NCBI RefSeq assembly: GCF_003399445.1
Contig: NZ_QUQO01000001.1
Location: 1,113,001-1,177,000, forward strand
From: Parvularcula marina
GTDB lineage: Bacteria; Pseudomonadota; Alphaproteobacteria; Caulobacterales; Parvularculaceae
Reading direction: 5' to 3'
DNA: 64,000 bases
Shown here: positions 8,459 through 17,574 of the stretch, piece by piece
Position numbering within the stretch: position 1 is the first letter of the stretch
Layout of the letters: the number at the start of each line of letters is the position of its first letter
Notes under the pieces: model-generated
Told to the model about the DNA's origin: nothing
The model's input: only the letters and a program-made list of their open reading frames with translations
Databases searched by the model: none
Program-made: the position numbers and the translations under genes

Positions 8459-8949
8459 TTGAGCAGAAAATCCGTTACGAGAATGCTGTAGACTGCGTCG
8501 TCTCCCAACGTCGAGTGGGCCTGGTCTAAAAGTGATGCCTTGAGTTCCGGCATCGCCATCGGGTCTGTGATGAGGTCGATATCGGTCAATCGAAGCCTCT
8601 CAATGAATCTGTCCCGCAAGCGGAGGAACTGAACATCCGTCAGCTCCGGTGACTCCGGCGGTCGGCCCAGCGCTATGGTGATTCGCAGGTGATCCGCGCC
8701 CGCATCAGGTGCGAGCGACACGACGATCGGCTCCAGCGAGACATAGCTTGCGGCGCGCGCTGCCATTTCCTCAGGATCGATCGGCTTGACCTCTTCCTCG
8801 CACGGAATGACCTGCACAGGCTGAGGGGTTGCTGCGAACCAGACCATGCCGAATGTCCCAGCCGCCGCGATCACCGCAAGCGGCAAAATTGACATCAACC
8901 CGCCGGCTTTTGCGGCTTTTCCGTCGTCGTCTTTTTCTGCGTCCGCCAT
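8455..8949 (-). CDS. fliL: Flagellar basal-body-associated protein FliL
   Basis: 164 aa. An N-terminal acidic cytoplasmic stretch leads into one membrane helix (about 18-39), then the FliL periplasmic domain: VSLEPIVVSLAPDAGADHLRITIALG, then LRLRDRFIERLRLTDIDLI. FliL binds stator units near the MS-ring. It is divergent from fliF and overlaps the following gene by 4 bases. This is the more canonical of the two FliL-type proteins in the window. Confidence 0.85.
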   Translation of the reverse strand: MADAEKDDDGKAAKAGGLMSILPLAVIAAAGTFGMVWFAATPQPVQVIPCEEEVKPIDPEEMAARAASYVSLEPIVVSLAPDAGADHLRITIALGRPPESPELTDVQFLRLRDRFIERLRLTDIDLITDPMAMPELKASLLDQAHSTLGDDAVYSILVTDFLLK

Positions 8950-9024
8950 CTACCCAACCCTTTGACGTGTCTTTCGAACAGGGGCACGAGATCCCACTGG
9001 CAAAAGGTTAAAGCCCGGTACTGG

Positions 9025-9039
9025 TAAAGGGTTTGTTAA
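9025..9039. promoter_or_regulatory. CtrA-like box upstream of fliF
   Basis: TAAA-N7-TTAA in the 118-bp gap between divergent fliL and fliF, one mismatch from the CtrA consensus TTAA-N7-TTAA. In Caulobacter early flagellar operons such as fliF are direct CtrA targets. The placement 28 bp before the fliF start fits, but one box is weak evidence. Confidence 0.35.
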
Positions 9040-9067
9040 GAGTCTTATTGATAGCGCGTTAACGAAG

Positions 9068-10594
9068 ATGAACGACGAGAATTCCACTCAGAACTGGGGA
9101 CCGCTGTCGACTTGGATGCGGCTGGATTTGCGTCAGCAGATCAGCGCCATCGTCTCGACAGGGATCGTCATCTTTGGCTGCATGTTCCTCATCAAGATGG
9201 CTCGTACCGAAGGCGAGGCCCTCCTTTTCTCAGGCGTCGATGCAAGTTCCGCCGGGGAAATCGCGCTCCAGCTCGACGGCATGGCTGTTCCCTATACGGT
9301 CAAGGGCTCGGCGATCTATGTGCCGCAATCCCAGCGCGACCGCTTACGGATCGAGATGGCCCGCATGGGCCTCCCCGCCCCGAATGGCGCCGGCTACGAG
9401 CTGCTCGACAATCTCAATGGGTTCTCGACGACCGCCGACATGTTCGATGCTGCCTATTGGCGCGCCAAGGAAGGCGAGCTGACAAGGACGATCATGGCGA
9501 TGCCGTCCGTGCGCTCCGCCCGCGTCCATTTAGGCGTCACCCGCAGCTCGGCCTTCCGCCGCGGACGGAACAACAAGAGCGCCTCTGTCACGATTGAGGC
9601 ACCCATGTCGCTGTCGAAGGAACAGGCGACCTCAATTCAATATCTGACCGCCCTCGCCGTGCCCGATCTGATGCCGGAGAATGTCGCGGTCGTGGATACA
9701 GCGCGCGGCGTCATTGCCGGCCCTGGCGGGCCGAGCGATGAGACGACCGGCAATATGGATCAGAATGCGCGCGAGGATGCCCTCTCCAACCGGCTGACCC
9801 AGCTTCTCGAAGCGCATGTCGGCGCAGGCAATGCGCAAGTCTCCGTCGCGCTTGAGCTTGATCATTCCTCGATCGCCGAAACCCAGCGTGTCATCGATCC
9901 CGACAGCCGCCAGATCGCCAGCCGCGACCTGATGGAAGAGCGTGATGTCGAGATGACCGGCCAAGGCGTCGTCACCGTCGCGAGCAATCTGCCCGAAGGT
10001 GAGCTGAATGCCGAAGATGAGACAAACCCGATCATGCGTTCGAAACGCGATGAGAAGGTCAGCTACACCGGCACTCAGACCGAGCGCGTGATCCAGCAGC
10101 GTCCCGGCACGATCAACCGGCTGAGCATCGCGGTCCTCCTTAATGAGCGCTACACCGATGACGGCAATGGCAACCTCCAGCTTGATCCGCGCAGTCCGGA
10201 AGAACTCGCCGCCCTAGAATCACTGGTCGCCAGCGCCGCCGGGATTGATGCGAATCGCGGTGACCAGCTTTCGGTGCAGATCCTGCCCTTCGAAGTGCCC
10301 GCCCCCGTTGAGATGGGCACCCCGCCGACCTTCGTTGAAGAATTCGTGATGCCGCGAGCGATCGAGCTTGCCCAGATGGTTTTCATGGGCCTGATCGTCC
10401 TCGTCGTCGGACTATTTATCCTCAAACCGATCCTCAGCCCCAAGAAACCGAAGGGTGATGACGATCTGGACTCAGCCCCCTCGTTAGAATCGATGGATGC
10501 TGCATCTCTCCTGACCATGTTGACGAAGGAGAACCCTGATAATGCCGCGGCCATTCTTGATGACTGGTTCGAGAAAGAGGCGGACGCGGCCTGA
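9068..10594 (+). CDS. fliF: Flagellar MS-ring protein FliF
   Basis: 508 aa. The first membrane helix (about 24-41) is followed by the YscJ/FliF ring domain (EGEALLFSGVDASSAGEIALQLDGMAVPYTV, then LRIEMARMGLPAPNGAGYELLDN) and the FliF C-domain. A second membrane helix lies near residue 435, and an acidic FliG-binding tail ends the protein (SMDAASLLTMLTKENPDNAA). It heads the fliF-fliN-fliP-fliG unit. The length is slightly below the enterobacterial protein. Confidence 0.96.
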   Translation: MNDENSTQNWGPLSTWMRLDLRQQISAIVSTGIVIFGCMFLIKMARTEGEALLFSGVDASSAGEIALQLDGMAVPYTVKGSAIYVPQSQRDRLRIEMARMGLPAPNGAGYELLDNLNGFSTTADMFDAAYWRAKEGELTRTIMAMPSVRSARVHLGVTRSSAFRRGRNNKSASVTIEAPMSLSKEQATSIQYLTALAVPDLMPENVAVVDTARGVIAGPGGPSDETTGNMDQNAREDALSNRLTQLLEAHVGAGNAQVSVALELDHSSIAETQRVIDPDSRQIASRDLMEERDVEMTGQGVVTVASNLPEGELNAEDETNPIMRSKRDEKVSYTGTQTERVIQQRPGTINRLSIAVLLNERYTDDGNGNLQLDPRSPEELAALESLVASAAGIDANRGDQLSVQILPFEVPAPVEMGTPPTFVEEFVMPRAIELAQMVFMGLIVLVVGLFILKPILSPKKPKGDDDLDSAPSLESMDAASLLTMLTKENPDNAAAILDDWFEKEADAA

Positions 10595-10614
10595 TGTAAG
10601 GCGAGGCTAAAGCC

Positions 10615-10890
10615 ATGAGTGATGCCCTGACCGCGAGTTCGAACGATCCGCTATATGATATCCAGCTGCCGGTGACGGTGGTCGTGGGACAGGTGACCCT
10701 GTCGCTTGCCGACCTCTCCAAATGGGAAGCAGACACGATTGTTGCGCTCGGTGTGAAGACATCCGAGCCCGTCGAGCTGCAGGTGAACGGCAAGGTCGTT
10801 GCCACCGGTGAGCTCTGCGAAGGCCAGAACGGTCCGAACTCCCTCGCTGTGCGCATTCTCGACATCCGCAAGGATAGTGCGCACACATGA
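10615..10890 (+). CDS. fliN: Flagellar C-ring switch protein FliN
   Basis: 91 aa, essentially a single SpoA domain: YDIQLPVTVVVGQVTLSLADL, then VALGVKTSEPVELQVNGKVVATGEL. FliN forms the lower C-ring and helps dock export substrates. It is placed between fliF and fliP, and its stop overlaps the fliP start (ATGA). Confidence 0.9.
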   Translation: MSDALTASSNDPLYDIQLPVTVVVGQVTLSLADLSKWEADTIVALGVKTSEPVELQVNGKVVATGELCEGQNGPNSLAVRILDIRKDSAHT

Positions 10891-11645
10891 TCCGTACCGT
10901 ACTCATTCTGACGGTACTCCTCGCGCTGATCCCTGCCTTCGCCCAGACGGTGGATCCCCTGCCGCTCGGGGAAGTGCTCGACTCGCCTGAAGTCGTCGCC
11001 GCCGCAGGTTCCTTGCGGGGTCAGCTCGTCCCGCTGATCGCGATCATCACCATACTGAGCCTTGCGCCGGGCATCATCATGATGATGACCTGCCTGCCGC
11101 TGATGGTCATCGTCTTCGGCTTCCTGCGCCAGGCCATCGGCCTGCAGCAGAGCCCGCCCTCGATGATGATTACGTCGCTCGCGCTCTTTCTCACCTTCTT
11201 TGTGATGGAGCCGGTTTTCACGACCGCATGGGAGACTGCGATCCAGCCCTACCAACAAGGCGCGATCGCCGAGGGTGAGGCCTTCAACCTCGCCATGATT
11301 CCGTTCCGTGACTTTATGGAAGCGCGGACCCATGAAACGACCCTCGTCACGCTGTCTGATTCCCTGCCAGGCCGTTGGTCACAGGATGCACTCGACGGCC
11401 CACCGCTGTCGCTCCTCATCCCGTCTTTCATGCTCTCGGAGATCAAGACGGCCTTTCAGATCGGCTTTGCGATTTTTCTACCTTTTCTCGCCATTGACCT
11501 CGTCGTCGCTGCCATCCTGATGGCGATGGGGATGATGATGGTGCCGCCTGCCGTTGTCTCCCTGCCCTTCAAGCTCGCCTTCTTCGTGATGGCGGATGGC
11601 TGGACCAAACTGGCGGGAGCCTTACTCAGAGGGTATTCGGGATGA
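10887..11645 (+). CDS. fliP: Flagellar type III export gate protein FliP
   Basis: 252 aa. A signal-peptide-like N-terminus is followed by the FliP signature region: LAPGIIMMMTCLPLMVIVFGFLRQAIGLQQSPPSMM, then SLALFLTFFVMEPVF. The C-terminal helices (AFQIGFAIFLPFLAIDLVVAAILMAMGMMMVPP) close the protein. It is a core pore subunit with FliQ/FliR, which are not encoded in this window. It overlaps both neighbours by 4 bases. Confidence 0.97.
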   Translation: MIRTVLILTVLLALIPAFAQTVDPLPLGEVLDSPEVVAAAGSLRGQLVPLIAIITILSLAPGIIMMMTCLPLMVIVFGFLRQAIGLQQSPPSMMITSLALFLTFFVMEPVFTTAWETAIQPYQQGAIAEGEAFNLAMIPFRDFMEARTHETTLVTLSDSLPGRWSQDALDGPPLSLLIPSFMLSEIKTAFQIGFAIFLPFLAIDLVVAAILMAMGMMMVPPAVVSLPFKLAFFVMADGWTKLAGALLRGYSG

Positions 11646-12727
11646 GCCAGACGTCGAAACGCTCAGGACGCAATAGCGGCAAAGCCCTGCCGCCACCGCC
11701 CCGGCGGACCTCTTCTCAAAAAGCGGCGGCGATCCTCGCGCTGCTTGATCCGGAGACGTTGCAACAACTCACGGGCCGCCTGCCCGAGAAGCACCGCGAC
11801 CGCCTGCTGACCGCTGTGCGTTCCTTGCGCATGGTCGATGTCGCTGAGCAGAAACGCATTGCGGCGGAATTCGCCAAAGAGCTTGCTCGCGGCCAGAATG
11901 CTGTGCGCGGTACGGATGAAGTTGCAACCGAGCTGCGGACCGCGCTCTTCCCTGAACCTGAGCTCCTGCCAGATCTTGGCATCGAAATGCAGACCGAAAC
12001 CGAGCTCGATTTCGGCGACAACAAGGTCTCGATCTGGGAAGAAGTCGGCTCCATGCCGGCCTCGGTTCTCGTCAAATTCTTCACAGGCAAATCCAGTTCG
12101 GTCATCTCGGTTGCGATGTCCTGTCTGCCAGACGACCTTGTCAGTGAGTTGATGGCAGAGCTCGACGAGCCAGCTGTCAAAGCCGCCATGGTGCATCTTG
12201 CGAATAATGGCGCCCCAAATCCGTTGGCCATTGAGGCTGTCGAAAACCTCTTGCGTGAAGGCCTGCTGCAGGGCGATGAGCCGATTGTCGAAAGTGAAGG
12301 CAATCCGAACGCGGACAAGGTCGCAAACTACCTCAACCGCATGGTCAGCTCACGCCGTGACGCCGTTCTTGACGAACTCGACAAAGAACTGAGCGCCGAG
12401 GATGCAGCCGAAATCCGCGCGAAAGTCCTCAGCTTTGGCGCCCTTTCCGATCGCCTGCCGCGCAGCGCCATCCCGCAGGTCTTGCGGGAAATCGACGAGA
12501 AAACCATGCTCACGGCCCTGCATTTCGGCAGCAAGAAAGACAAGGAAACTGTCGATTATCTTCTCGCCAATATCTCCCAGCGGATGGCCGGTCAGTACCG
12601 GGAGAAAATGGAAGAGCTTGGCGATATTGATGAGGAAGACGGCGAAAAGGCTCAGTCGACCTTTATCTGCAAAATCCTCAGCATGGCCGATGCCGGCAGT
12701 ATCGACCTGATCAGCGCAATGGGCTGA
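11642..12727 (+). CDS. fliG: Flagellar motor switch protein FliG, divergent
   Basis: 361 aa, usual length. An extended basic/proline N-terminus (about 1-20) precedes FliG_N (SQKAAAILALLDPETLQQL), FliG_M (WEEVGSMPASVLVKFFTG...) and FliG_C (LPRSAIPQVLREIDEKTMLTALHFG, then ISQRMAGQYREKMEELGDI). The EHPQ motif normally at the start of FliG_M is replaced by GKSS, and the torque helix is atypical. It is the last gene of the fliF unit, converging on flgI. Confidence 0.88.
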   Translation: MSQTSKRSGRNSGKALPPPPRRTSSQKAAAILALLDPETLQQLTGRLPEKHRDRLLTAVRSLRMVDVAEQKRIAAEFAKELARGQNAVRGTDEVATELRTALFPEPELLPDLGIEMQTETELDFGDNKVSIWEEVGSMPASVLVKFFTGKSSSVISVAMSCLPDDLVSELMAELDEPAVKAAMVHLANNGAPNPLAIEAVENLLREGLLQGDEPIVESEGNPNADKVANYLNRMVSSRRDAVLDELDKELSAEDAAEIRAKVLSFGALSDRLPRSAIPQVLREIDEKTMLTALHFGSKKDKETVDYLLANISQRMAGQYREKMEELGDIDEEDGEKAQSTFICKILSMADAGSIDLISAMG

Positions 12728-13828
12728 TTATTGCAGGACCAATTCCGCGTGGAGTGCGCCGGCGGTCTTCATCGTTTTGAGGATATCGATGATCTCACGC
12801 GGTGTGACGCCAAGTGCATTGAGCGCCGCAACCAGATCAGACAGCGTCGCCGTCTCATTGATCAGCCCGACATTCCCGGGCGCGCCATCTGTCACCGCAA
12901 TCTCGGTGCGCGGCAGCGGCACTGTTTCACCTTCGGAGAATGGCCCCGGCTGGGACGCAATCGGTGTTTCAGCAATCGCGATTGAGAGATTGCCCTGCGC
13001 AATGCCGACTGCGGAGAGTTTGACCTCGCTGCCAAGCACGATGGTGCCGGAGCGCTGATCGATCACCACACGGGCGGGCGTATCGGGCCGAAGGGTCAGG
13101 CTTTCAATCCGGCTGAGCACACGCGCCGGGCTCTGATTATCCATGAACCGCAGGACCACCGTGCCAGGATCGAGCATCTGGGCCGAGCCGGTGCCGAGCG
13201 CGATGTTGAGCGCATCTTCAATCCGCGCAGCCGTTGTGAAATCCGGGTTCTTGAGCGCAAGATCCACCTTACGCAGATCACCAAAATTGAACTGCACTTC
13301 GCGCTCAACACGCGCGCCTTCAGGGATCACCCCGGCGGTCGGCGTGCCTTGCGTGATGCTGGCGGCTTCGCCTTCGGCGGTGAATCCGCTGATCAGAACC
13401 GGCCCTTGGGCCACTGCGTAGACTTCGCCATTCGCTGCCGTCAGCGGCGTCATGACGAGCGTGCCGCCCGTCAGATCAGACGCATCGCCAATCGAGGAAA
13501 CGGTGACATCAATCTCGCTGCCTGCCCTTGCAAAAGGCGGCAGGGATGCGGTCACGAGGACAGCGGCAATATTATTGGGGCGGAAATTCTCATCCGAGAC
13601 ATTCACGCCCAGCCGCTGGAGCAGACTCGACAGGGCTTCTTCGGTATAAGGTGAATTCCGCAGCGTATCGCCCGAGCCGTTGAGGCCGACGACAAGACCA
13701 TAGCCGATCAGATCGTTCGAGCGGACGCCTTCGATCGTGACGAGGTCTTTGAGACGCACATCCGCTGCCCCCACTGATCCCGTGAAGAGAAGAACAGCGG
13801 TGAAGGCAGAGAGAATGCGTTTTATCAT
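12728..13828 (-). CDS. flgI: Flagellar P-ring protein FlgI
   Basis: 366 aa with a cleavable signal peptide (about 1-21). Family blocks are VRLKDLVTIEGVRSNDLIGYGLVVGLNGSGDT, then RPNNIAAVLVTASLPPFARAGSEIDVTVSS and the C-terminal TLSDLVAALNALGVTPREIIDILKTMKTAGALHAEL. It forms the periplasmic ring around the rod with FlgH. It is the last gene of the motB-flgE-flgK-flgL-flgI unit and overlaps flgL by 4 bases. Confidence 0.97.
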   Translation of the reverse strand: MIKRILSAFTAVLLFTGSVGAADVRLKDLVTIEGVRSNDLIGYGLVVGLNGSGDTLRNSPYTEEALSSLLQRLGVNVSDENFRPNNIAAVLVTASLPPFARAGSEIDVTVSSIGDASDLTGGTLVMTPLTAANGEVYAVAQGPVLISGFTAEGEAASITQGTPTAGVIPEGARVEREVQFNFGDLRKVDLALKNPDFTTAARIEDALNIALGTGSAQMLDPGTVVLRFMDNQSPARVLSRIESLTLRPDTPARVVIDQRSGTIVLGSEVKLSAVGIAQGNLSIAIAETPIASQPGPFSEGETVPLPRTEIAVTDGAPGNVGLINETATLSDLVAALNALGVTPREIIDILKTMKTAGALHAELVLQ

Positions 13829-14808
13829 CTTACAAAATTCGTCAGTGTCAGCCGGGATATCCGGGCCGTGACCGTATAGGCTGTTTGCAACTGAAGTTCG
13901 AGGTTCTGAACCAAAGCTGCAGCTTCGTAAGGATCGGCGCCGGCGAATGTGTTTTCAGTTTCGGCCAGTATAAGCCGCTCCTGATTGACGGCGTCAATCG
14001 AGTTATCGATCAGGTTTTGCTGGCGGCCAAGTTCCGCCTCATGCTGAATAAGCAGCGCTTCGGCGTTTCGTACAAGGGTCACCCCTTCACGGGCGAAGTC
14101 GACCTGCCCTTCCTGCGGCGCATAGGCCACACGGACGAGCCCTTCGAGGGCTGTACGGAAGGACTGGTCATCCGCTTTCAGCTGGAAGCTGACCGTGCCG
14201 CCTGTCGGCAGGCGAACAGCGGAGGCAAACCCTGCCCCGCCTTGATAAATCAGCGTGTCGAAATCCCCACCCGGCGCAAAGAATGTATCGATCGCCGTAT
14301 CAAGCGTTGCCGCATCGGTGGCGCCCGCCAGAGACGCCTCAATGGCAGTGAAGAACTCATCCGCGGTCGATGTGGCGGCGGATTCGACACTGTCGCCACT
14401 GAAGAGGTTCCGTCCGGCGTAAGAGGAATTGAGGGAGGTAAAGATCTGGCGGATCTGCGATTTAGCATCTGCCGAGATCGTCGTGTTGACGAATTCGTCC
14501 GTCACGAGAAGCGAGTCCGTCTCAACCGCATAATCGGTCAGCGCGGTGCGGATCTGATGCAGCGGAATCTGCGTTGCGGACAGACGGTTATTGGACAGGG
14601 TCAGCCGGTCGATCGATGTATCGGCATCGGCCAGTGCCTTGGCGACGATGTTATAGTCGCCCGCCTCAACACCCAGCACACGACCGAGATTCTGTTTGCG
14701 CCCGGTGACGAGTTCGACCGAAGCCTGGGTCAGGTCGCGCCGAATGTCGGCGAGAGGACCGCTGAGCGAATTAAATCGCAGGGCGTCTGGAAAACCGATT
14801 TTCATCAC
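13825..14808 (-). CDS. flgL: Hook-filament junction protein FlgL
   Basis: 327 aa flagellin-like protein. The N-terminal helix block is SGPLADIRRDLTQASVELVTGRKQNL and the C-terminal block is EAAALVQNLELQLQTAYTVTARISRLTLTNFV, which matches the D0 helix of FlgL/flagellin. It links hook and filament and is a likely client of the FlgN-like chaperone. It overlaps flgK (upstream) and flgI (downstream) by 4 bases. Confidence 0.9.
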   Translation of the reverse strand: MMKIGFPDALRFNSLSGPLADIRRDLTQASVELVTGRKQNLGRVLGVEAGDYNIVAKALADADTSIDRLTLSNNRLSATQIPLHQIRTALTDYAVETDSLLVTDEFVNTTISADAKSQIRQIFTSLNSSYAGRNLFSGDSVESAATSTADEFFTAIEASLAGATDAATLDTAIDTFFAPGGDFDTLIYQGGAGFASAVRLPTGGTVSFQLKADDQSFRTALEGLVRVAYAPQEGQVDFAREGVTLVRNAEALLIQHEAELGRQQNLIDNSIDAVNQERLILAETENTFAGADPYEAAALVQNLELQLQTAYTVTARISRLTLTNFVR

Positions 14809-16250
14809 GAAATCCTGATCAGTTGATCGACGAGCGACGAGATCGTTTCAATGACCTTGGCGTTCGCCGCATAGGCCTGCTCGATCAGGATCAACTGCTG
14901 GAGCTCCTGATCCGTATCCACACCAGTTGCAGCGATCTCGGCATTCACGGCAGCATCAAAACGGATGCCGGCATAAAGCGCGCTGTCTTCGCGGCGTTGC
15001 AGGTCGTAATTAAGTTCAGAGGACAGCCCCGAAACAAGGCTGACGGCCGATTGCTGGCCGACACCGCCAAGTGCGCCGGGGGTCGGCTGAAGCCCGGTAA
15101 AGGCATCAACAAGGCGGTTGATCTGATCGCCATTGCCCGCAGGACCAGGCGCGACAGCACCAAGACCATCGCGGATGCGGTAAAGCTCCCCACCCTGATC
15201 AGGATCAATCGCGGCATTCAGCCTCAGACTGGAGGCAAGTCCGATATCGCCATCAATGGGCGGTGTTGCCGAACCCACCGTAAAGAGACCGACTTCGCCG
15301 GCTGTCTTGGTCGGATCGACGCTGTCATCGGAGAAGCGAGAAACGAGATCATAAGCCAGCGCATCAAGGCTGTCGTTAAAGGCCGGAATGCGGTTGTCGC
15401 GTGTCTCGAACAGCGCCGTGATCTGCCCGCCCCGGATTGCCTGTGAGCTGGTTGAACCAGGTGTGATATCTGTTCCGTCCACGACCAGTCCGGAAAGCCC
15501 GCCGCCAAGTGTCTGGTTCCGCGCCACAAGCACGGAAGGCGAAAATTCGATTTCCCGAGCCTGCGTGGCTAGCAAAGTCACCCCTGAATCAGTGACGAGA
15601 TAGATCCCCTCACCGACCGGCTGAACTTCAACCGGGATAATAGCATTGACGTCATCGATCAGGCGCTGGCGCTCATCAAGGACATCAGGCGTCAATTGCT
15701 GACCGCCAAGCCCGTTCAGCTCTTCAAGGCGTTTCAGCGCATCATTCACTTGCTGGACGGCGCGGCCAATATCAGTGTCGGCTTTCGTACGCAGATCGAC
15801 ACTGCGACCTGCCAGCTCATCGAATTCGCGGATGATATCTTTTGCCGTATCAACGACCTGCCGTTGCAGGACGGTGCTTTCCGGCGTTGCCGCTGCATCT
15901 CGCAGGGCCTGCTCGAAACGGGCATAGGTGCCGAATAGACCATCCGTCGCCCCCGGCTCTCCGAGAAGCGCAGCGATCTGCCCTGCGGCCGTAGCGCGTT
16001 CACTGGCAAAGGCGTTATCGCCTTCCAGCTTCATCCGTTGAAGCGTCAGATACGGATCACTGTCGCGCAGGATCTTGTCGACCTGCACGCCGACACCGTT
16101 CCCGGCGACGATCTTTTCACTGACACTGACTGTGCGACGGACATAACCATCCGTATTCGCATTGGCGATATTGTTTGCGACCGTCTGCGCCCTTGTCTGG
16201 GCGGCGGTGAGGCCGGATACGGCCGTGGAAAGTGCGCTAGAAAGTCCCAA
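14805..16250 (-). CDS. flgK: Hook-filament junction protein FlgK
   Basis: 481 aa. The N-terminal rod/hook motif is LSTAVSGLTAAQTRAQTVANNIANANTDGYVRR. The C-terminal motif is ATGVDTDQELQQLILIEQAYAANAKVIETISSLVDQLIRI. Both are standard for FlgK/HAP1. It lies 10 bases after flgE and overlaps flgL. Confidence 0.95.
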   Translation of the reverse strand: MGLSSALSTAVSGLTAAQTRAQTVANNIANANTDGYVRRTVSVSEKIVAGNGVGVQVDKILRDSDPYLTLQRMKLEGDNAFASERATAAGQIAALLGEPGATDGLFGTYARFEQALRDAAATPESTVLQRQVVDTAKDIIREFDELAGRSVDLRTKADTDIGRAVQQVNDALKRLEELNGLGGQQLTPDVLDERQRLIDDVNAIIPVEVQPVGEGIYLVTDSGVTLLATQAREIEFSPSVLVARNQTLGGGLSGLVVDGTDITPGSTSSQAIRGGQITALFETRDNRIPAFNDSLDALAYDLVSRFSDDSVDPTKTAGEVGLFTVGSATPPIDGDIGLASSLRLNAAIDPDQGGELYRIRDGLGAVAPGPAGNGDQINRLVDAFTGLQPTPGALGGVGQQSAVSLVSGLSSELNYDLQRREDSALYAGIRFDAAVNAEIAATGVDTDQELQQLILIEQAYAANAKVIETISSLVDQLIRIS

Positions 16251-16260
16251 ACTCTATACC

Positions 16261-17562
16261 CTACCTGATAATATTGGTGGTCTCCTGCAGGATCTCATCC
16301 ACAGTCTGAATGATCCGTGCATTCGAAGAATAAGCCCGCTGGGTCTCGATCAGCGCTGTCAGTTCTGATGCGATGTCCACAGTGGATTCCATAAGACTGA
16401 AGCCGACAGTCTCACCGACCGGGCCTGTGCCTGCGTCCCAAAGATACATGCCGCCCGAGTCCTGGCTGAGACGGAACGCCTGGTTATTTTCAGCGATCAG
16501 ACCGTTGGCGTTCTGAACAGCAGCAACCGGGATCTGATAAAGTGTCTGGCGGAAGCCAGTGTTATAGACCGCCTGCAGAAGACCTGATGAGTTGATCTCG
16601 ATGCCTTCAAGCTCACCTACCGAAACACCATCAAAGTCGAGATTGGCAGGCGTGAAGTTCGCCGCCACCTGAACAAGGCCGCTGATGTCACCGGACTGGC
16701 CGACAAAGACATCAACCGGACCAGATGGCAGGTTCACATTGATGCGGCCCGTTGCCGGGTCATAGACAAGGCCGCCGCCTGTCGTGGTCACTGTATCAAC
16801 AGAGCCACCATTGGCCGGGTTGTCCTGGAAGGTAATGTTGAACGTCCCGACACTGACGGGCGTGCCCGAAGAGTTATCGAGGAATTCGACATTCCATTCG
16901 TTGCTGGCGCCGGTCGCCGGCACGACCGGCGTGAAGATCGCCGTCATCGTCTGGTTACGACCAAGGTTGTCGATGTAATCGACCGGCATATCATAGACGG
17001 TACCGGCAGCCCCTGCGACTGTCTGGTCAGCGGGCAGGTTGACGCCCATGTTAATCAAGGTCGTCGGGCTCGACTGGAACTGGCTGGTATTTACACGAAC
17101 GGGTTCGAGGTCAGCGACCCCCTGACGCGTAACCGCGCCGATATTCCCGTCAGGGCCTGCGCGCCAACCAAGAAGAACAAGGCCGCCCGGCGTTTTCAGA
17201 TAGCCGTTCTGGTCCTGCTCGAAAGAACCCGTCGTCGTCAGCAGAAGGTCCCGGTTCGTATCATTGATCGCGCCCTCTTCGGTCACGGGCAGGAAGCCCG
17301 GTCCGGCAATGGCAAGGTCGGTCGCGTTCCCGGTGGTAATGAGTGAACCCTGCGCGCTGACTTCGCGGGAGGTCAGCACCCGGACACCGCCGGCCGCAAA
17401 AGAGCTCGAATTGCCCTCGATCACCAGAGACACAAAATCCGTCTCCGCCCTTTTATACCCGTAAGTGTCTGCGTTCGCGATGTTATTCGCGATCGTGCCG
17501 AGCCGGGTCGAGTTCACGGCGAGGCCCTGGACACCTGCATTCAAGGACGAAGAAATTGTCAT
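16261..17562 (-). CDS. flgE: Flagellar hook protein FlgE
   Basis: 433 aa. The N-terminal block is SLNAGVQGLAVNSTRLGTIANNIANADTYGYKR. The central FlgE hook domain is Asn/Thr/Val-rich, and the C-terminal block is ESTVDIASELTALIETQRAYSSNARIIQTVDEILQETTNI. It is the main subunit of the universal joint. It follows motB by 12 bases. Confidence 0.95.
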   Translation of the reverse strand: MTISSSLNAGVQGLAVNSTRLGTIANNIANADTYGYKRAETDFVSLVIEGNSSSFAAGGVRVLTSREVSAQGSLITTGNATDLAIAGPGFLPVTEEGAINDTNRDLLLTTTGSFEQDQNGYLKTPGGLVLLGWRAGPDGNIGAVTRQGVADLEPVRVNTSQFQSSPTTLINMGVNLPADQTVAGAAGTVYDMPVDYIDNLGRNQTMTAIFTPVVPATGASNEWNVEFLDNSSGTPVSVGTFNITFQDNPANGGSVDTVTTTGGGLVYDPATGRINVNLPSGPVDVFVGQSGDISGLVQVAANFTPANLDFDGVSVGELEGIEINSSGLLQAVYNTGFRQTLYQIPVAAVQNANGLIAENNQAFRLSQDSGGMYLWDAGTGPVGETVGFSLMESTVDIASELTALIETQRAYSSNARIIQTVDEILQETTNIIR

Positions 17563-17574
17563 TTGGGCGCTCCG

